The notes beneath the pieces were generated by a model. It was not told the origin of the DNA and did no database searches. It saw nothing but the letters and a program-made list of their open reading frames with translations. A stretch of DNA of 64,000 nt from Allofustis seminis DSM 15817. Its GTDB lineage: Bacteria; Bacillota; Bacilli; Lactobacillales; Carnobacteriaceae_A. The stretch covers positions 153,190 through 217,189 of the forward strand of contig NZ_KB894080.1 in the NCBI RefSeq assembly GCF_000374325.1, read 5' to 3'. This document shows, in pieces, positions 45,808 through 54,498 of this stretch. Both the position numbers and the translations under genes were made by a program. Every line of letters begins with the position of its first letter. The first letter of the stretch is position 1.

Positions 45808-47751
45808 ATGAAGTCGATTAAGAAAATCGTGGCAATATTATGCCTGACAGTTGCTTTATTTTTTGTATATTCAAATCAAAAAGTAGCAGCTGCTGAAATG
45901 ACAGGTTGGGAAAAAGAAAATAATACATGGGTCTACTATGATGAAGGTCATAAATTAACAGGCGGAGTCTATGCTATTAATGGCGATCATTATTATTTCA
46001 ATAGTGAAGGCATTATGCAGACGGGCTGGGTTAAAGATGGCAATCAATGGTACTATTTCAATCCAGGAGGCTCTGGCAAAACAGGCTGGATCAAGTCAGG
46101 TGGTCACTGGTATTATATCAAAAGCGGCATGATGCAAGTGGGTCTTATCAAAGTAGATGGAGATACCTACTATCTTAATGCGTCTGGCATGATGGTTACA
46201 GGTTGGGAAGAAATTGACGGAACGTGGATGTATTTCAATGCGGATGGAAGTGCCGAAACAGGTTGGATGGCATGGAAATCAGATTGGTATTTCTTTGATG
46301 AAGATGGTCTTGGCTATAGTGGCTGGGCAAAAGCAAGCAATGCATGGTATTATATAGACCGCGGCTTAATGATGCGTGGCTGGGTTCAAGATAATGGTCG
46401 CATGTTTTATTTGGACGAAAGTGGCCATATGGTTACAGGTTGGAAGAAATTAGATCAAAAATGGTATTACTTTAATCCAAGTGGAACCGGGCGCAATGGT
46501 TGGCTTAAATATAATGATAATTGGTACTATCTTACAGATGGTCTAATGGAGACAGGTCTTATTGAAGATGATGGAAAAGTGTATTATCTTTATGATTCAG
46601 GTATTATGGCCATTGGTTGGGAGAAAGTACGCGGTGCATTGATGTATCTTAATACCGACGGAAGCGCTGAAACAGGTTGGATGCGATCGGGCAACAAGTG
46701 GTACTATTTCAACCGTGATGGGCTTGCTCGTACAGGTTGGCTCTCTCATAAAGATGAGTGGTATTATATTGAAGATGGAATTATGCAGACCGGCTTCAAA
46801 AAAATCGGCCAGAAGCTCTACCATCTAAAAAGCACTGGCATTATGACAAAAGGCTGGCTTGAACGTGGCGATAACTGGATGTACTTCGATGAGACATCAG
46901 GCGCTGCAAAGGTCGGTTGGAATTATTGGATTAAAGATTGGTATTATTTCGATGAAGAGGGTCTTGGCTACAATGGGTGGCTCAGCTATAAAGGTAAATG
47001 GTACTATATCGAAAATAGTTTAATGAAAAAAGGCCTCATTACACTTGCTAATGGCAAACAATATTATCTTGATGAATCAGGTGTGATGCAGACAGGTCGC
47101 GTCAATGTTGACGGAACAATTATGGAATTTGCGCCAAGTGGTGAACGACTCATAGGAGATGTCATTCACTTCTCGGCTGGTCATGGACCAGGACCTGCAC
47201 ACAACCGTGGAGGCGTCCTCTTCAATGAGGGCGACCAAAATAAAAAGATGACTGACAAGATGGTCGCGTATTTAACGGCGCATTATCAAGGAAGCTTCAG
47301 CGAAATTCGTACGAAAATGGGCGACATTGATTGGAGCTTACAGACGCGTTCAGATTATGGCGCAGGCTCTAAATTATACTATTCATGGCATACCAACGCT
47401 GGCGGTGGTCGCGGTGTAGAGATTTATCTCTCTTATCAAAGCCTAGATTATTATGATTTTGCCAAGGAATTAGGTGAAGTCATTTCTAAAACATTAGATG
47501 TTCCAAACCGCGGTGTACGCTTTAGAGATTATTATACGGGTAACATTACAAATAATGTCAACCAAGTGAATAAGAACATGAAAAATTATTATGGTGAGCT
47601 TCGCGATAATAAAGCAGCGTGCGCACTGCTTGTGGAACACATATTCCATGATAGTTATGATGAAAGTAAGAAATTGCTAGATAATGAAGACTTACTCGTT
47701 AAAAATATCTCTGAAGTTATTGCGAAACATTTCGGCTTGTCCAAAAAATAA
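45808..47751 (+). CDS. choline-binding N-acetylmuramoyl-L-alanine amidase
   Basis: A 647-residue secreted protein: signal peptide (about 1-28, ending VAAAE), about 19-20 choline-binding repeats of about 20 residues (GW...WYY motifs, about 30-445), then a C-terminal Amidase_3-type domain with HFSAGHGPG, an NEGDQN glutamate, YYSWHTNAGGGRG and LVEHIFHDS as the zinc/catalytic set. Repeats are N-terminal to the enzyme, the reverse of pneumococcal LytA. ATG 45808 follows GGGAG; a TTG at 45787 is rejected. A TGGTATAAT promoter element (45746-45754) lies within the end of the previous gene. It would bind phosphocholine on wall polymers and cut peptide side chains. Confidence 0.88.
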   Translation: MKSIKKIVAILCLTVALFFVYSNQKVAAAEMTGWEKENNTWVYYDEGHKLTGGVYAINGDHYYFNSEGIMQTGWVKDGNQWYYFNPGGSGKTGWIKSGGHWYYIKSGMMQVGLIKVDGDTYYLNASGMMVTGWEEIDGTWMYFNADGSAETGWMAWKSDWYFFDEDGLGYSGWAKASNAWYYIDRGLMMRGWVQDNGRMFYLDESGHMVTGWKKLDQKWYYFNPSGTGRNGWLKYNDNWYYLTDGLMETGLIEDDGKVYYLYDSGIMAIGWEKVRGALMYLNTDGSAETGWMRSGNKWYYFNRDGLARTGWLSHKDEWYYIEDGIMQTGFKKIGQKLYHLKSTGIMTKGWLERGDNWMYFDETSGAAKVGWNYWIKDWYYFDEEGLGYNGWLSYKGKWYYIENSLMKKGLITLANGKQYYLDESGVMQTGRVNVDGTIMEFAPSGERLIGDVIHFSAGHGPGPAHNRGGVLFNEGDQNKKMTDKMVAYLTAHYQGSFSEIRTKMGDIDWSLQTRSDYGAGSKLYYSWHTNAGGGRGVEIYLSYQSLDYYDFAKELGEVISKTLDVPNRGVRFRDYYTGNITNNVNQVNKNMKNYYGELRDNKAACALLVEHIFHDSYDESKKLLDNEDLLVKNISEVIAKHFGLSKK

Positions 47752-47789
47752 AGTAATCCATTTCGGAACCATTCATGAGGGGTGAAACA

Positions 47790-48965
47790 ATGAAAAAAAT
47801 AAAAGCAGCTATTTTCTGCTTGCTCATACTTTTACTGGTGGCGCCACGAAATGTGAGTGCGGTCTCACAGACGCCAAATGCACAACAGCGCTACATTATA
47901 GAAATTGGTACTTATGCACAAAAATATGATGATGTATTTTACCCTTCAGTTACAATTGCACAAGCGATTTTAGAAACAGGCTGGGGAAAATCAGATTTAG
48001 CAAAATATGCAAACAACCACTTCGGCATTAAGGCGACCAAATGGAATGGGGCGACCTATGACAAAGTGAGTGATGAATATGTGAATGGGAAATTACAGCC
48101 TTTTAAATCAACCTTTAGAAAATATTCCTCACTAGAAGAATCTGTTCAAGATCATGCGATTTTTTTAACAAGTCGTGGACAGTGGTATATTGACCATTAC
48201 CAAGCGGTCATTCAGGCCGATAGTTATCAGGCACAAGCGAATGCGCTAGCTGGAACATATTGTACCGATCCCTACTACGGTAAGAAATTAATTCAATTAA
48301 TTGAAGCTTATCACTTAGATTATTTTGATGATCGTCGTCATATGCCAAATTTTTATCTGAATTATTTAGCAGGAGAGCAACCTAAAGTGAGCGATAGCTC
48401 TTCTGACCAAGCACCCGTTGATATGGGGTGGCAGAAAGCAGACGATATTTGGAAATATAAAAAAGCGGACGGACAATTTGCTACGGGCTGGGTGCAAGTA
48501 GATGGTACATGGTACTATCTCAAATCTTCGGGCGCAATGGCTACGGGCTGGGTGCAAGTAGATGGCACATGGTACTACCTCAAATCTTCGGGCGCAATGG
48601 CTACGGGCTGGGCGCAAGTAGATGGCACATGGTACTACCTCAAATCATCAGGCGCAATGGCTACGGGCTGGGTGCAAGTAGATGGTACATGGTACTACCT
48701 CAAATCATCAGGCGCAATGGCCACTGGCTGGGCGCAAGTAGATGGTACATGGTACTATCTCAAATCATCAGGCGCAATGGCTACAGGTTGGGCGAAGGTA
48801 GATGGTACATGGTACTATCTCAAATCATCAGGCGCAATGGCTACGGGCTGGGCGCAAGTAGATGGCACATGGTACTACCTCAAATCATCAGGCGCAATGG
48901 CTATAGGCTGGGAGAAAATTGCTGGTGTATGGTATCAATTTGCTAAGTCAGGCGCTTGGCTATAA
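47790..48965 (+). CDS. choline-binding GH73 beta-N-acetylglucosaminidase
   Basis: A 391-residue secreted protein: signal peptide (about 1-25), GH73 (FlgJ/LytG-like) domain (about 30-190) with catalytic Glu in AILETGWGKS and HFGIK, a linker, and eight or nine C-terminal choline-binding repeats of 20 residues, seven of them almost identical in DNA. It would cut glycan strands after docking on phosphocholine. GAGGGGTGA before ATG 47790; an ATG at 47775 lacks spacing. Probably cotranscribed with the amidase 38 bases upstream. Confidence 0.9.
   Translation: MKKIKAAIFCLLILLLVAPRNVSAVSQTPNAQQRYIIEIGTYAQKYDDVFYPSVTIAQAILETGWGKSDLAKYANNHFGIKATKWNGATYDKVSDEYVNGKLQPFKSTFRKYSSLEESVQDHAIFLTSRGQWYIDHYQAVIQADSYQAQANALAGTYCTDPYYGKKLIQLIEAYHLDYFDDRRHMPNFYLNYLAGEQPKVSDSSSDQAPVDMGWQKADDIWKYKKADGQFATGWVQVDGTWYYLKSSGAMATGWVQVDGTWYYLKSSGAMATGWAQVDGTWYYLKSSGAMATGWVQVDGTWYYLKSSGAMATGWAQVDGTWYYLKSSGAMATGWAKVDGTWYYLKSSGAMATGWAQVDGTWYYLKSSGAMAIGWEKIAGVWYQFAKSGAWL
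48481..48900 (+). repeat. seven tandem 60-base repeats in the glucosaminidase gene
   Basis: Seven consecutive 60-base units encode GW(V/A)(Q/K)VDGTWYYLKSSGAMAT. Units differ at only a few positions (for example GTG/GCG in codon 3 and TCTTCG/TCATCA for Ser-Ser), showing recent duplication or gene conversion. Repeat number can be expected to vary between strains and to be hard to assemble from short reads. Confidence 0.95.
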
Positions 48966-48973
48966 TATTTAAA

Positions 48974-49018
48974 ATAAAAAGAGCTGTCGTTGATTAGGGT
49001 CAACGACAGCTCTTTTTG
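48974..49018 (+). terminator. terminator of the hydrolase genes
   Basis: AAAAGAGCTGTCGTTGA and TCAACGACAGCTCTTTT form a near-perfect 17-base stem with a 6-base loop. Confidence 0.93.
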
Positions 49019-49121
49019 TTAGAGAAGTCTAAAATGCTTATCATATAGCAGAGAATGCTTCAAAATAAATATTTGCCAAATGATGGGACTAATATAAAAC
49101 GGAGTATATTTAGTGTAACTA

Positions 49122-49130
49122 TGCTATAAT
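49122..49130 (+). promoter_or_regulatory. extended -10 promoter of the degV-family gene
   Basis: TGCTATAAT, about 30 bases before the start codon; no strong -35 box. Confidence 0.65.
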
Positions 49131-49159
49131 AATGCTAGCTTAATAAAGGAGTGGTAATG

Positions 49160-50002
49160 ATGAAATGGAAAATCGTTGTGGACAGCTCAGCGAATATCCG
49201 TAAGCTACCCGACACATCAGCAGCTATTGACCTTGAAGTCGTCCCTTTCTACTTACAAATTGATGATGAAACGATTGTTGATAATTCTGAGATTGATTTT
49301 GCGGACTTATTTGCAAAATTTAAGACCGCAGACAAATGTACCACAGCATGCCCATCTCCCGCTACATTTGCGGAATCTTTTGCGGGTGCAGACAATGTGC
49401 TTTGCTTTACGATTACAGGAGGCCTTTCAGGATGCTACAATAGTGCAGTGAATGGACGTACAATGGCACTAGAAGATAATCCAGAGCAGAATATTTTTGT
49501 CTTTGACTCGCGCTCAACAGGTCCAGAGATGGATATGTTAGTAGAAAAAGCCGTTGAGTTTATTGATGCATATGATGACTTTGATGAAGTCGTGGATGCT
49601 CTAAAAGCCTATCATCAACATACGCGCCTTGTATTTATCTTGCAATCGATCGATAATTTAGTGACAAATGGTCGAGTCAGTAGTGTGGCCGCTTCAATTG
49701 TTGGTCTTTTGAATTTACGCTTGATTGGTCGCCGCACAGATGAAGGAACGATCGAATTAGCCCATCGCGTTCGTGGCAATGCTCGCGTCATTAAGAAAAC
49801 AATCGCCCAAATGGAAGAAGAAGGTTACGTGGGAGGACGCATTGTGCTTGCGGAACATTTAAATCCATCCATGGCGGAAGATTTCAAAAAAGCAGTACAA
49901 GCGAAATATCCAAATGCCGAAATTACAATCCGTCCAGGTACAGGTTTGACCGCTTTTTATGCCGAAGATGGTGGACTTATTGTCGGTTATGAACGCCAAT
50001 AA
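49160..50002 (+). CDS. DegV-family fatty-acid-binding protein
   Basis: A 280-residue DegV protein: VVDSSANI at the N-terminus, FTITGGLSGCYNSA, SRSTGPEM and the late GPGTGLTAFY-like RPGTGLTAFYAEDG motif. DegV/FakB proteins bind a fatty acid so that FakA can phosphorylate it for lipid synthesis. AAGGAG lies 8 bases before ATG 49160 (an adjacent ATG at 49157 is also possible). Single-gene unit. Confidence 0.9.
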   Translation: MKWKIVVDSSANIRKLPDTSAAIDLEVVPFYLQIDDETIVDNSEIDFADLFAKFKTADKCTTACPSPATFAESFAGADNVLCFTITGGLSGCYNSAVNGRTMALEDNPEQNIFVFDSRSTGPEMDMLVEKAVEFIDAYDDFDEVVDALKAYHQHTRLVFILQSIDNLVTNGRVSSVAASIVGLLNLRLIGRRTDEGTIELAHRVRGNARVIKKTIAQMEEEGYVGGRIVLAEHLNPSMAEDFKKAVQAKYPNAEITIRPGTGLTAFYAEDGGLIVGYERQ

Positions 50003-50036
50003 ATAATAGCTCCCTTTAAGAAGTTCGTGCAGTTGC

Positions 50037-50060
50037 GCCCTTTTTAAAGGGCTTTTTTTA
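50037..50060 (+). terminator. terminator after the degV-family gene
   Basis: GCCCTTTTTAAAGGGC hairpin followed by seven T. The stretch 50061-50223 behind it has no supported gene. Confidence 0.88.
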
Positions 50061-50223
50061 TCAATTCATATGGGATAGTAAGTCAAACAAAGAAATATAC
50101 CGCATCTATTTGGAAATATTAAGGCGCTATCAGGTAAAAGACCGCCGTTGACCGCTTTAGCAGTAGAAAGATTAACAGATGCAAGGAGGAAAATTTGCGC
50201 AACTGGTGTCTTTTGGTTTTACC

Positions 50224-50252
50224 TAGACAGTACTATAGCTTAGCGTTATAAT
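50224..50252 (+). promoter_or_regulatory. promoter of the amino-acid permease gene
   Basis: TAGACA (50224-50229), 17-base spacer, TATAAT (50247-50252). Confidence 0.72.
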
Positions 50253-50294
50253 GAAAGCGGATTATATCCAAGAAAAAATAGAAAGAGGAGAACA

Positions 50295-51719
50295 ATGGAT
50301 TCACAACCGAAGAAAGAAACGCGAAATATCTTGTGGTATACGCTTGCTTTAATGGCATTCTCTACCGTATGGAGTTTCGGAAACATTGTCAATGGTTTTT
50401 CTGAATATGGTGGGTTGAAAGCGATCGTATCGTGGCTATTAATTTTTGGATTTTATTTTATTCCTTATTCATTAATGGTCGGCGAGATGGGAAGTGCCTT
50501 TAAAGATGCTGGAGGAGGCGTGAGTTCGTGGGTCAATGAGACGACCACTGCGAAGCTAGCTTACTATGCAGGCTGGACTTATTGGATTGTCCATATGCCT
50601 TATATCTCACAAAAACCATCGCGTATTATTATTGCGTTGAGTTGGATTATCAATGGGGATCCGAGCATTAGCGAGGCAAATGTTAAATTAGTGCAAATAG
50701 CATCGCTAGCTATTTTCTTTGTCGTATTATATTTATCAAGTCGTGGAGTTAATTTCGTTAAGGCCATTTCAAGTGTTGCAGGAATGTCGTCATTTGTTAT
50801 GTCGCTCTTATTTATTCTTTTAGCCATTGCTGCACCAGCCTTGGGCGATTCAACACAACTTTATGATGCATCTATTACGGCAGAACATCTCATTCCTAAA
50901 TTTGATTCGTCCTTCTTTTTGAACTTATCTATTTTAGTATTTGCTGTCGGGGGCTGTGAGAAAATCTCGCCTTATGTTAACAATATGAAAAATCCTTCCA
51001 AAGATTTTCCAATTGGAATGATTGCACTTGTGGTCATGGTCGCCACAACGGCCGTGTTAGGAACGATTGCATTGGCACGTTTTTATGATACAAATAATGT
51101 GCCTGCTGACTTGATGACAAATGGGGACTATTACGCCTTTGCCAGCTTAGGGAATTATTATGGTGTTGGAAAATTATTCATGATCATCTATGCGATCAGT
51201 GAATTTCTTGGCCAAGTATCTGTTATGGTCTTGTCAATTGATGCGCCACTTCGTATTTTGATCGAATCGACTGACGGTAAATATATTCCATCAGCACTGC
51301 GTAAACAAAATAAATATGGGGCTTATACAAATGGTCATAAATTGATTGCTGTTATTATTTCGATTTTGATTATCTTGCCAGCCTTTGGTATTTCGAATAT
51401 GGATGAGCTGGTGCGCTGGCTTGTTCGTTTGAACTCTGTCGTGATGCCACTGCGTTATTTATGGGTATTTTTTGCTTACTTTATGTTGAAACGAAGTGCA
51501 AAAGATGCGCAAGCGGAGTATCGTTTCACGAAGAAAAAATGGGCCGGTTATTTGGCAGCAGGTTGGTGCTTTGCCTTTACACTTTTTGCATGTGTCATGG
51601 GAATGGTCTCAGATGATCCATTCAAACTTGCTATGAATATCTTGACTCCACTCTTTTTAATCGGGTTAGGATTGGTAATGCCACAATTTGCTAAAAGAGA
51701 AAATCAAAACGCTAAATAA
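50295..51719 (+). CDS. APC-family amino acid permease
   Basis: A 474-residue, about 12-helix permease. The first helix has FSTVWSFGNIVNGF, resembling the glutamate/GABA-type and YjeM-like branch of the APC superfamily, with EMGSAFKDAGGGVSSWV after it. Substrate unknown. GAGGAG before the ATG. Single-gene unit between two clear borders. Confidence 0.82.
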   Translation: MDSQPKKETRNILWYTLALMAFSTVWSFGNIVNGFSEYGGLKAIVSWLLIFGFYFIPYSLMVGEMGSAFKDAGGGVSSWVNETTTAKLAYYAGWTYWIVHMPYISQKPSRIIIALSWIINGDPSISEANVKLVQIASLAIFFVVLYLSSRGVNFVKAISSVAGMSSFVMSLLFILLAIAAPALGDSTQLYDASITAEHLIPKFDSSFFLNLSILVFAVGGCEKISPYVNNMKNPSKDFPIGMIALVVMVATTAVLGTIALARFYDTNNVPADLMTNGDYYAFASLGNYYGVGKLFMIIYAISEFLGQVSVMVLSIDAPLRILIESTDGKYIPSALRKQNKYGAYTNGHKLIAVIISILIILPAFGISNMDELVRWLVRLNSVVMPLRYLWVFFAYFMLKRSAKDAQAEYRFTKKKWAGYLAAGWCFAFTLFACVMGMVSDDPFKLAMNILTPLFLIGLGLVMPQFAKRENQNAK

Positions 51720-51729
51720 AATAAATAAA

Positions 51730-51776
51730 AAAAGAGCCACGATATATGAGAAATCTCATTTGTCGTGGCTCTTTTA
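51730..51776. terminator. bidirectional terminator
   Basis: AAAAGAGCCACGA (51730-51742) and TCGTGGCTCTTTT (51763-51775) with inner ATGAG/CTCAT; shared by the permease gene and the convergent gntR-type gene, whose stop codon lies at its edge. Confidence 0.92.
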
Positions 51777-52487
51777 ATTATGGTGAAATGTGGTATAAGT
51801 GAATTCTGTCACATCATAGGGATAACGCGTCTGAGAGAACTCAAAAGGGCGACCGTCCTCCAAAAAGACAACTTGCTCAATTTCAAGAATTGGCGTATTG
51901 GGGGCACATTTTAAGTGCATATGATCATAGACATCCGAACGATCTGCACGTATTCGGCGCGATGCTGCACCAATCATTAAGTTTAGATTATTACAAATGT
52001 GGCGATAGATTGAGTGGTGCAATACTTCCTCGGTAACGTTCGGAATTAAATCGACTGGCATAACAGTGTATTCTAGCACAATAGGCTGATCATTCATCAG
52101 ACGAAGACGGATGATATTGTAGACTAGATCTCCCTCATCAAGTTGTAAGTGGTCAATCTCGTGGTCTTCCGCGGGCTGAATAGCAAAGGCAATTACTCGT
52201 GTGGATAATGTTCCGCGTGAGCCATAATAAGCTGTCCCACCATCATAATGATCAATAGGAGTATCATATGCATAGCGTTCGATTTTTCGCGGGCGGATAA
52301 AGGTCCCATTTCTTCTATCTGTCATCAGCCACCCTTCAATTTTCAATACTTGAATAGCCTTTGAAATGGTCATCCGACTCGTATTATAATATTGGGCTAA
52401 TTCATGATGCGTTGGCAATAGGCAATCAAATTCTTGATGGACGATCCGATGTTTTAAATCACTGGCAATCTTTAGGTAGCGGCTCAT
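51774..52487 (-). CDS. GntR/HutC-family transcriptional regulator
   Basis: A 237-residue regulator: N-terminal winged helix (LPTHHELAQYYNTSRMTISKAIQVL, split LPTHHELAQYYNT and SRMTISKAIQVL, about 23-48) and C-terminal UTRA effector domain ending FEFSQTRYPYD. Divergent from a beta-glucoside operon, it probably represses that operon and itself through the ATGTAA...TTACAT operators between them, with a phospho-beta-glucoside as the inducer. Confidence 0.9.
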   Translation of the reverse strand: MSRYLKIASDLKHRIVHQEFDCLLPTHHELAQYYNTSRMTISKAIQVLKIEGWLMTDRRNGTFIRPRKIERYAYDTPIDHYDGGTAYYGSRGTLSTRVIAFAIQPAEDHEIDHLQLDEGDLVYNIIRLRLMNDQPIVLEYTVMPVDLIPNVTEEVLHHSIYRHICNNLNLMIGAASRRIRADRSDVYDHMHLKCAPNTPILEIEQVVFLEDGRPFEFSQTRYPYDVTEFTYTTFHHN

Positions 52488-52517
52488 CGTCTTTCTCCTT
52501 TATGGGGACATTTGCTT

Positions 52518-52549
52518 TATTTATGTAAAACTAAACCTTTACATAAATA
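52518..52549. promoter_or_regulatory. operator 1, 12-base perfect inverted repeat
   Basis: TATTTATGTAAA (52518-52529) and TTTACATAAATA (52538-52549), 8-base centre. It lies just upstream of the regulator start, so it can control gntR and the divergent operon. Shares ATGTAA/TTACAT with operator 2. Confidence 0.75.
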
Positions 52550-52582
52550 GTAACATGATTTCCTTTTTTATGCTAGAGTCAC

Positions 52583-52606
52583 TATAATGAATGTAAGCGT
52601 TACATT
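52583..52606 (+). promoter_or_regulatory. promoter -10 with operator 2 / cre-like site of the beta-glucoside operon
   Basis: TATAAT (52583-52588) is followed by AATGTAAGCGTTACATT (52590-52606), arms AATGTAA/TTACATT around GCG. It matches the ATGTAA/TTACAT arms of operator 1 and is also one mismatch from a CcpA cre site (TGTAAGCGTTACA), so it may take both local and carbon-catabolite control at the transcript start. Confidence 0.65.
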
Positions 52607-52630
52607 ATGCGATATAAAGGAGATGGTCTT

Positions 52631-53998
52631 ATGGTAGACATTCAATTCCCATCAGATTTCTTATGGGGCAGCTCAACAAGCGGGCCACAATCTGAGGGTC
52701 GTCTAGCAGATGACGGGAAAGGCGATAATGTTTGGGATTATTGGTTTGAGAAAGAGCCTGAGAAATTTTTCGATCAAGTAGGTCCACAAAAAGCCTCAAC
52801 TTTTTATGAGAATTACAAGACAGATATTCCTTATTTGAAAGCGACAGGTCATACCATTTTTCGTACCTCGATTCAATGGTCGCGCCTGATTCCGACTGGT
52901 GACGGCGAAGTGAACGAAAAAGCTGTAGCCTTTTACCGCGATGTTTTCAAACGAATTAAAGCAGAAGGAATTACCTTATATGTCAACTTATATCACTTTG
53001 ATTTGCCTATGGCATTGATGGAACGCGGCGGCTGGGAATTAAAAGAAACAATCGACCACTATCATCGTTATGCACGCATTTGTTTTGAGGAATTTGGCGA
53101 TTTAGTCGATTGGTGGGCAACCTTTAATGAACCTATCGTTCCAGTCGAAGCTGGCTATCTTGGACAATTCCACTTGCCAGCAGTTTTCGATCCGAAGCGT
53201 GCCATTCAAGTAGCCTACAATACACAAGTGGCGAGCGCTTATGCAACCAAAGCATATCATGAACTGCTAGGTGGCAATAAAATGAGTATTATCTTGAATT
53301 TGACACCAGCATATGCAAGAAGCGAAGATGAAGCCGATCAGCATGCAGCAAAAATGGCGGAACTTCTCCAAGCACGCAGTTTTTTAGATCCTTCTGTAAA
53401 AGGTATATATCCGCAAGAACTCGTGGATTGGGTAAAAGAAAAAGGCTGGATGCCTGAATATACAGCAGAAGAGCTGACCATTATTAAAGAGAACACGATT
53501 GACTTTTTAGGTGTGAATTTCTATCAACCGCTTCGTGTCAAAGCTCCGACAGATACTACGCAAGTCTTGCCATTTGAACCATGGGAAATGCCAGGACGCC
53601 GCATGAATCCTCACCGCGGCTGGGAAATTTATCCCGAAAGCCTCTATGATATTGCACTCAATTTGAAAGATAATTATGGTAATATCGACTGGGTAGTTGC
53701 TGAAAATGGTATGGGTGTTGAAGGAGAAGAACAATTTTTTGAAAATGGTCAGATTCAAGATGATTATCGCATTGACTTTTTCAAAGAACATCTTGAACAA
53801 CTGCACCGCGGCATTCAAGAAGGTGCTAATTGCCATGGCTACCTTGTATGGACTTTTATTGATTGCTGGAGCTGGCTCAATGCCTACAAAAATCGCTATG
53901 GTCTAGTTGAGTTGGATCTTGAAACAGGACAGCGCCGCATTAAGAAATCAGGCGAATGGTTCAAAAAACTCTCCGAAAATAACGGCTTTGATCGTTAA
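52631..53998 (+). CDS. family GH1 6-phospho-beta-glucosidase
   Basis: A 455-residue GH1 barrel. Acid/base Glu in TFNEP (about 165) and nucleophile Glu in VVAENGMG (about 357) are intact; FLWGSSTSGPQSEG at the N-terminus is typical. With a PTS IIC gene in the operon, a phosphorylated disaccharide such as cellobiose-6-phosphate is the likely substrate. ATG 52631 follows AAAGGAG; upstream in-frame ATG 52607 lies in operator 2. Confidence 0.9.
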   Translation: MVDIQFPSDFLWGSSTSGPQSEGRLADDGKGDNVWDYWFEKEPEKFFDQVGPQKASTFYENYKTDIPYLKATGHTIFRTSIQWSRLIPTGDGEVNEKAVAFYRDVFKRIKAEGITLYVNLYHFDLPMALMERGGWELKETIDHYHRYARICFEEFGDLVDWWATFNEPIVPVEAGYLGQFHLPAVFDPKRAIQVAYNTQVASAYATKAYHELLGGNKMSIILNLTPAYARSEDEADQHAAKMAELLQARSFLDPSVKGIYPQELVDWVKEKGWMPEYTAEELTIIKENTIDFLGVNFYQPLRVKAPTDTTQVLPFEPWEMPGRRMNPHRGWEIYPESLYDIALNLKDNYGNIDWVVAENGMGVEGEEQFFENGQIQDDYRIDFFKEHLEQLHRGIQEGANCHGYLVWTFIDCWSWLNAYKNRYGLVELDLETGQRRIKKSGEWFKKLSENNGFDR

Positions 53999-54018
53999 GA
54001 GATAGAAAGGAATTTCTC

Positions 54019-54498
54019 ATGCAATTTCAACAACATGTCGATGTATCTGCTGCAACTTTTTATCAAAATTTGTTGCATTCTATTCAACTAGAATATGCTT
54101 ATCATCATGGACAAATGGCTGATGCACCTGAAGAGCTGTCATTGGAGGCAGGAATGTCTTATCAAGTAGAGAGCGAAGCGGGCAGTTATCGCGTTGAGTT
54201 GCATGAATTACTTCCGAATGAACGCTACGAAACCGTCATCTATTCCAATCGCGGTCGGACACATATTATTTATGAAATTGAACCGACACCGGATGATAAT
54301 GGCGCACTTATTACATATCGGGAAACGACCGAGAGCGCCAATATTTTTCAGCGATGGAATGAACTATTGATTGGTACTTTGTTTAAGAAGAAAATTAAAC
54401 AAGGCGTGCAGCGAAAAATTGAGCAAATTGCTCATCTAAATTTAGGGAACAATATAAAAAAACAAAAAATAAATAAAGGAGATGAACAAAATGTCTAA
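54019..54498 (+). CDS. DUF3284 domain protein
   Basis: A 159-residue soluble protein resembling the DUF3284 family (SRPBCC-like), often found in beta-glucoside PTS operons of Lactobacillales; its function is unknown. GAAAGGAA before the ATG. Its last codons carry the ribosome site of the PTS gene, which it overlaps by 8 bases. Confidence 0.78.
   Translation: MQFQQHVDVSAATFYQNLLHSIQLEYAYHHGQMADAPEELSLEAGMSYQVESEAGSYRVELHELLPNERYETVIYSNRGRTHIIYEIEPTPDDNGALITYRETTESANIFQRWNELLIGTLFKKKIKQGVQRKIEQIAHLNLGNNIKKQKINKGDEQNV

Noticed and set aside
48481..48900. Regular 60-base repeats as a CRISPR array
   Set aside because: Units are contiguous without spacers and encode choline-binding repeats.
50195..50251. 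18-codon frame starting TTG with a good ribosome-like site (AAGGAGG) before the permease gene
   Set aside because: It overlaps the permease promoter (50224-50252), so a transcript covering it would need another promoter; coding evidence is too thin.
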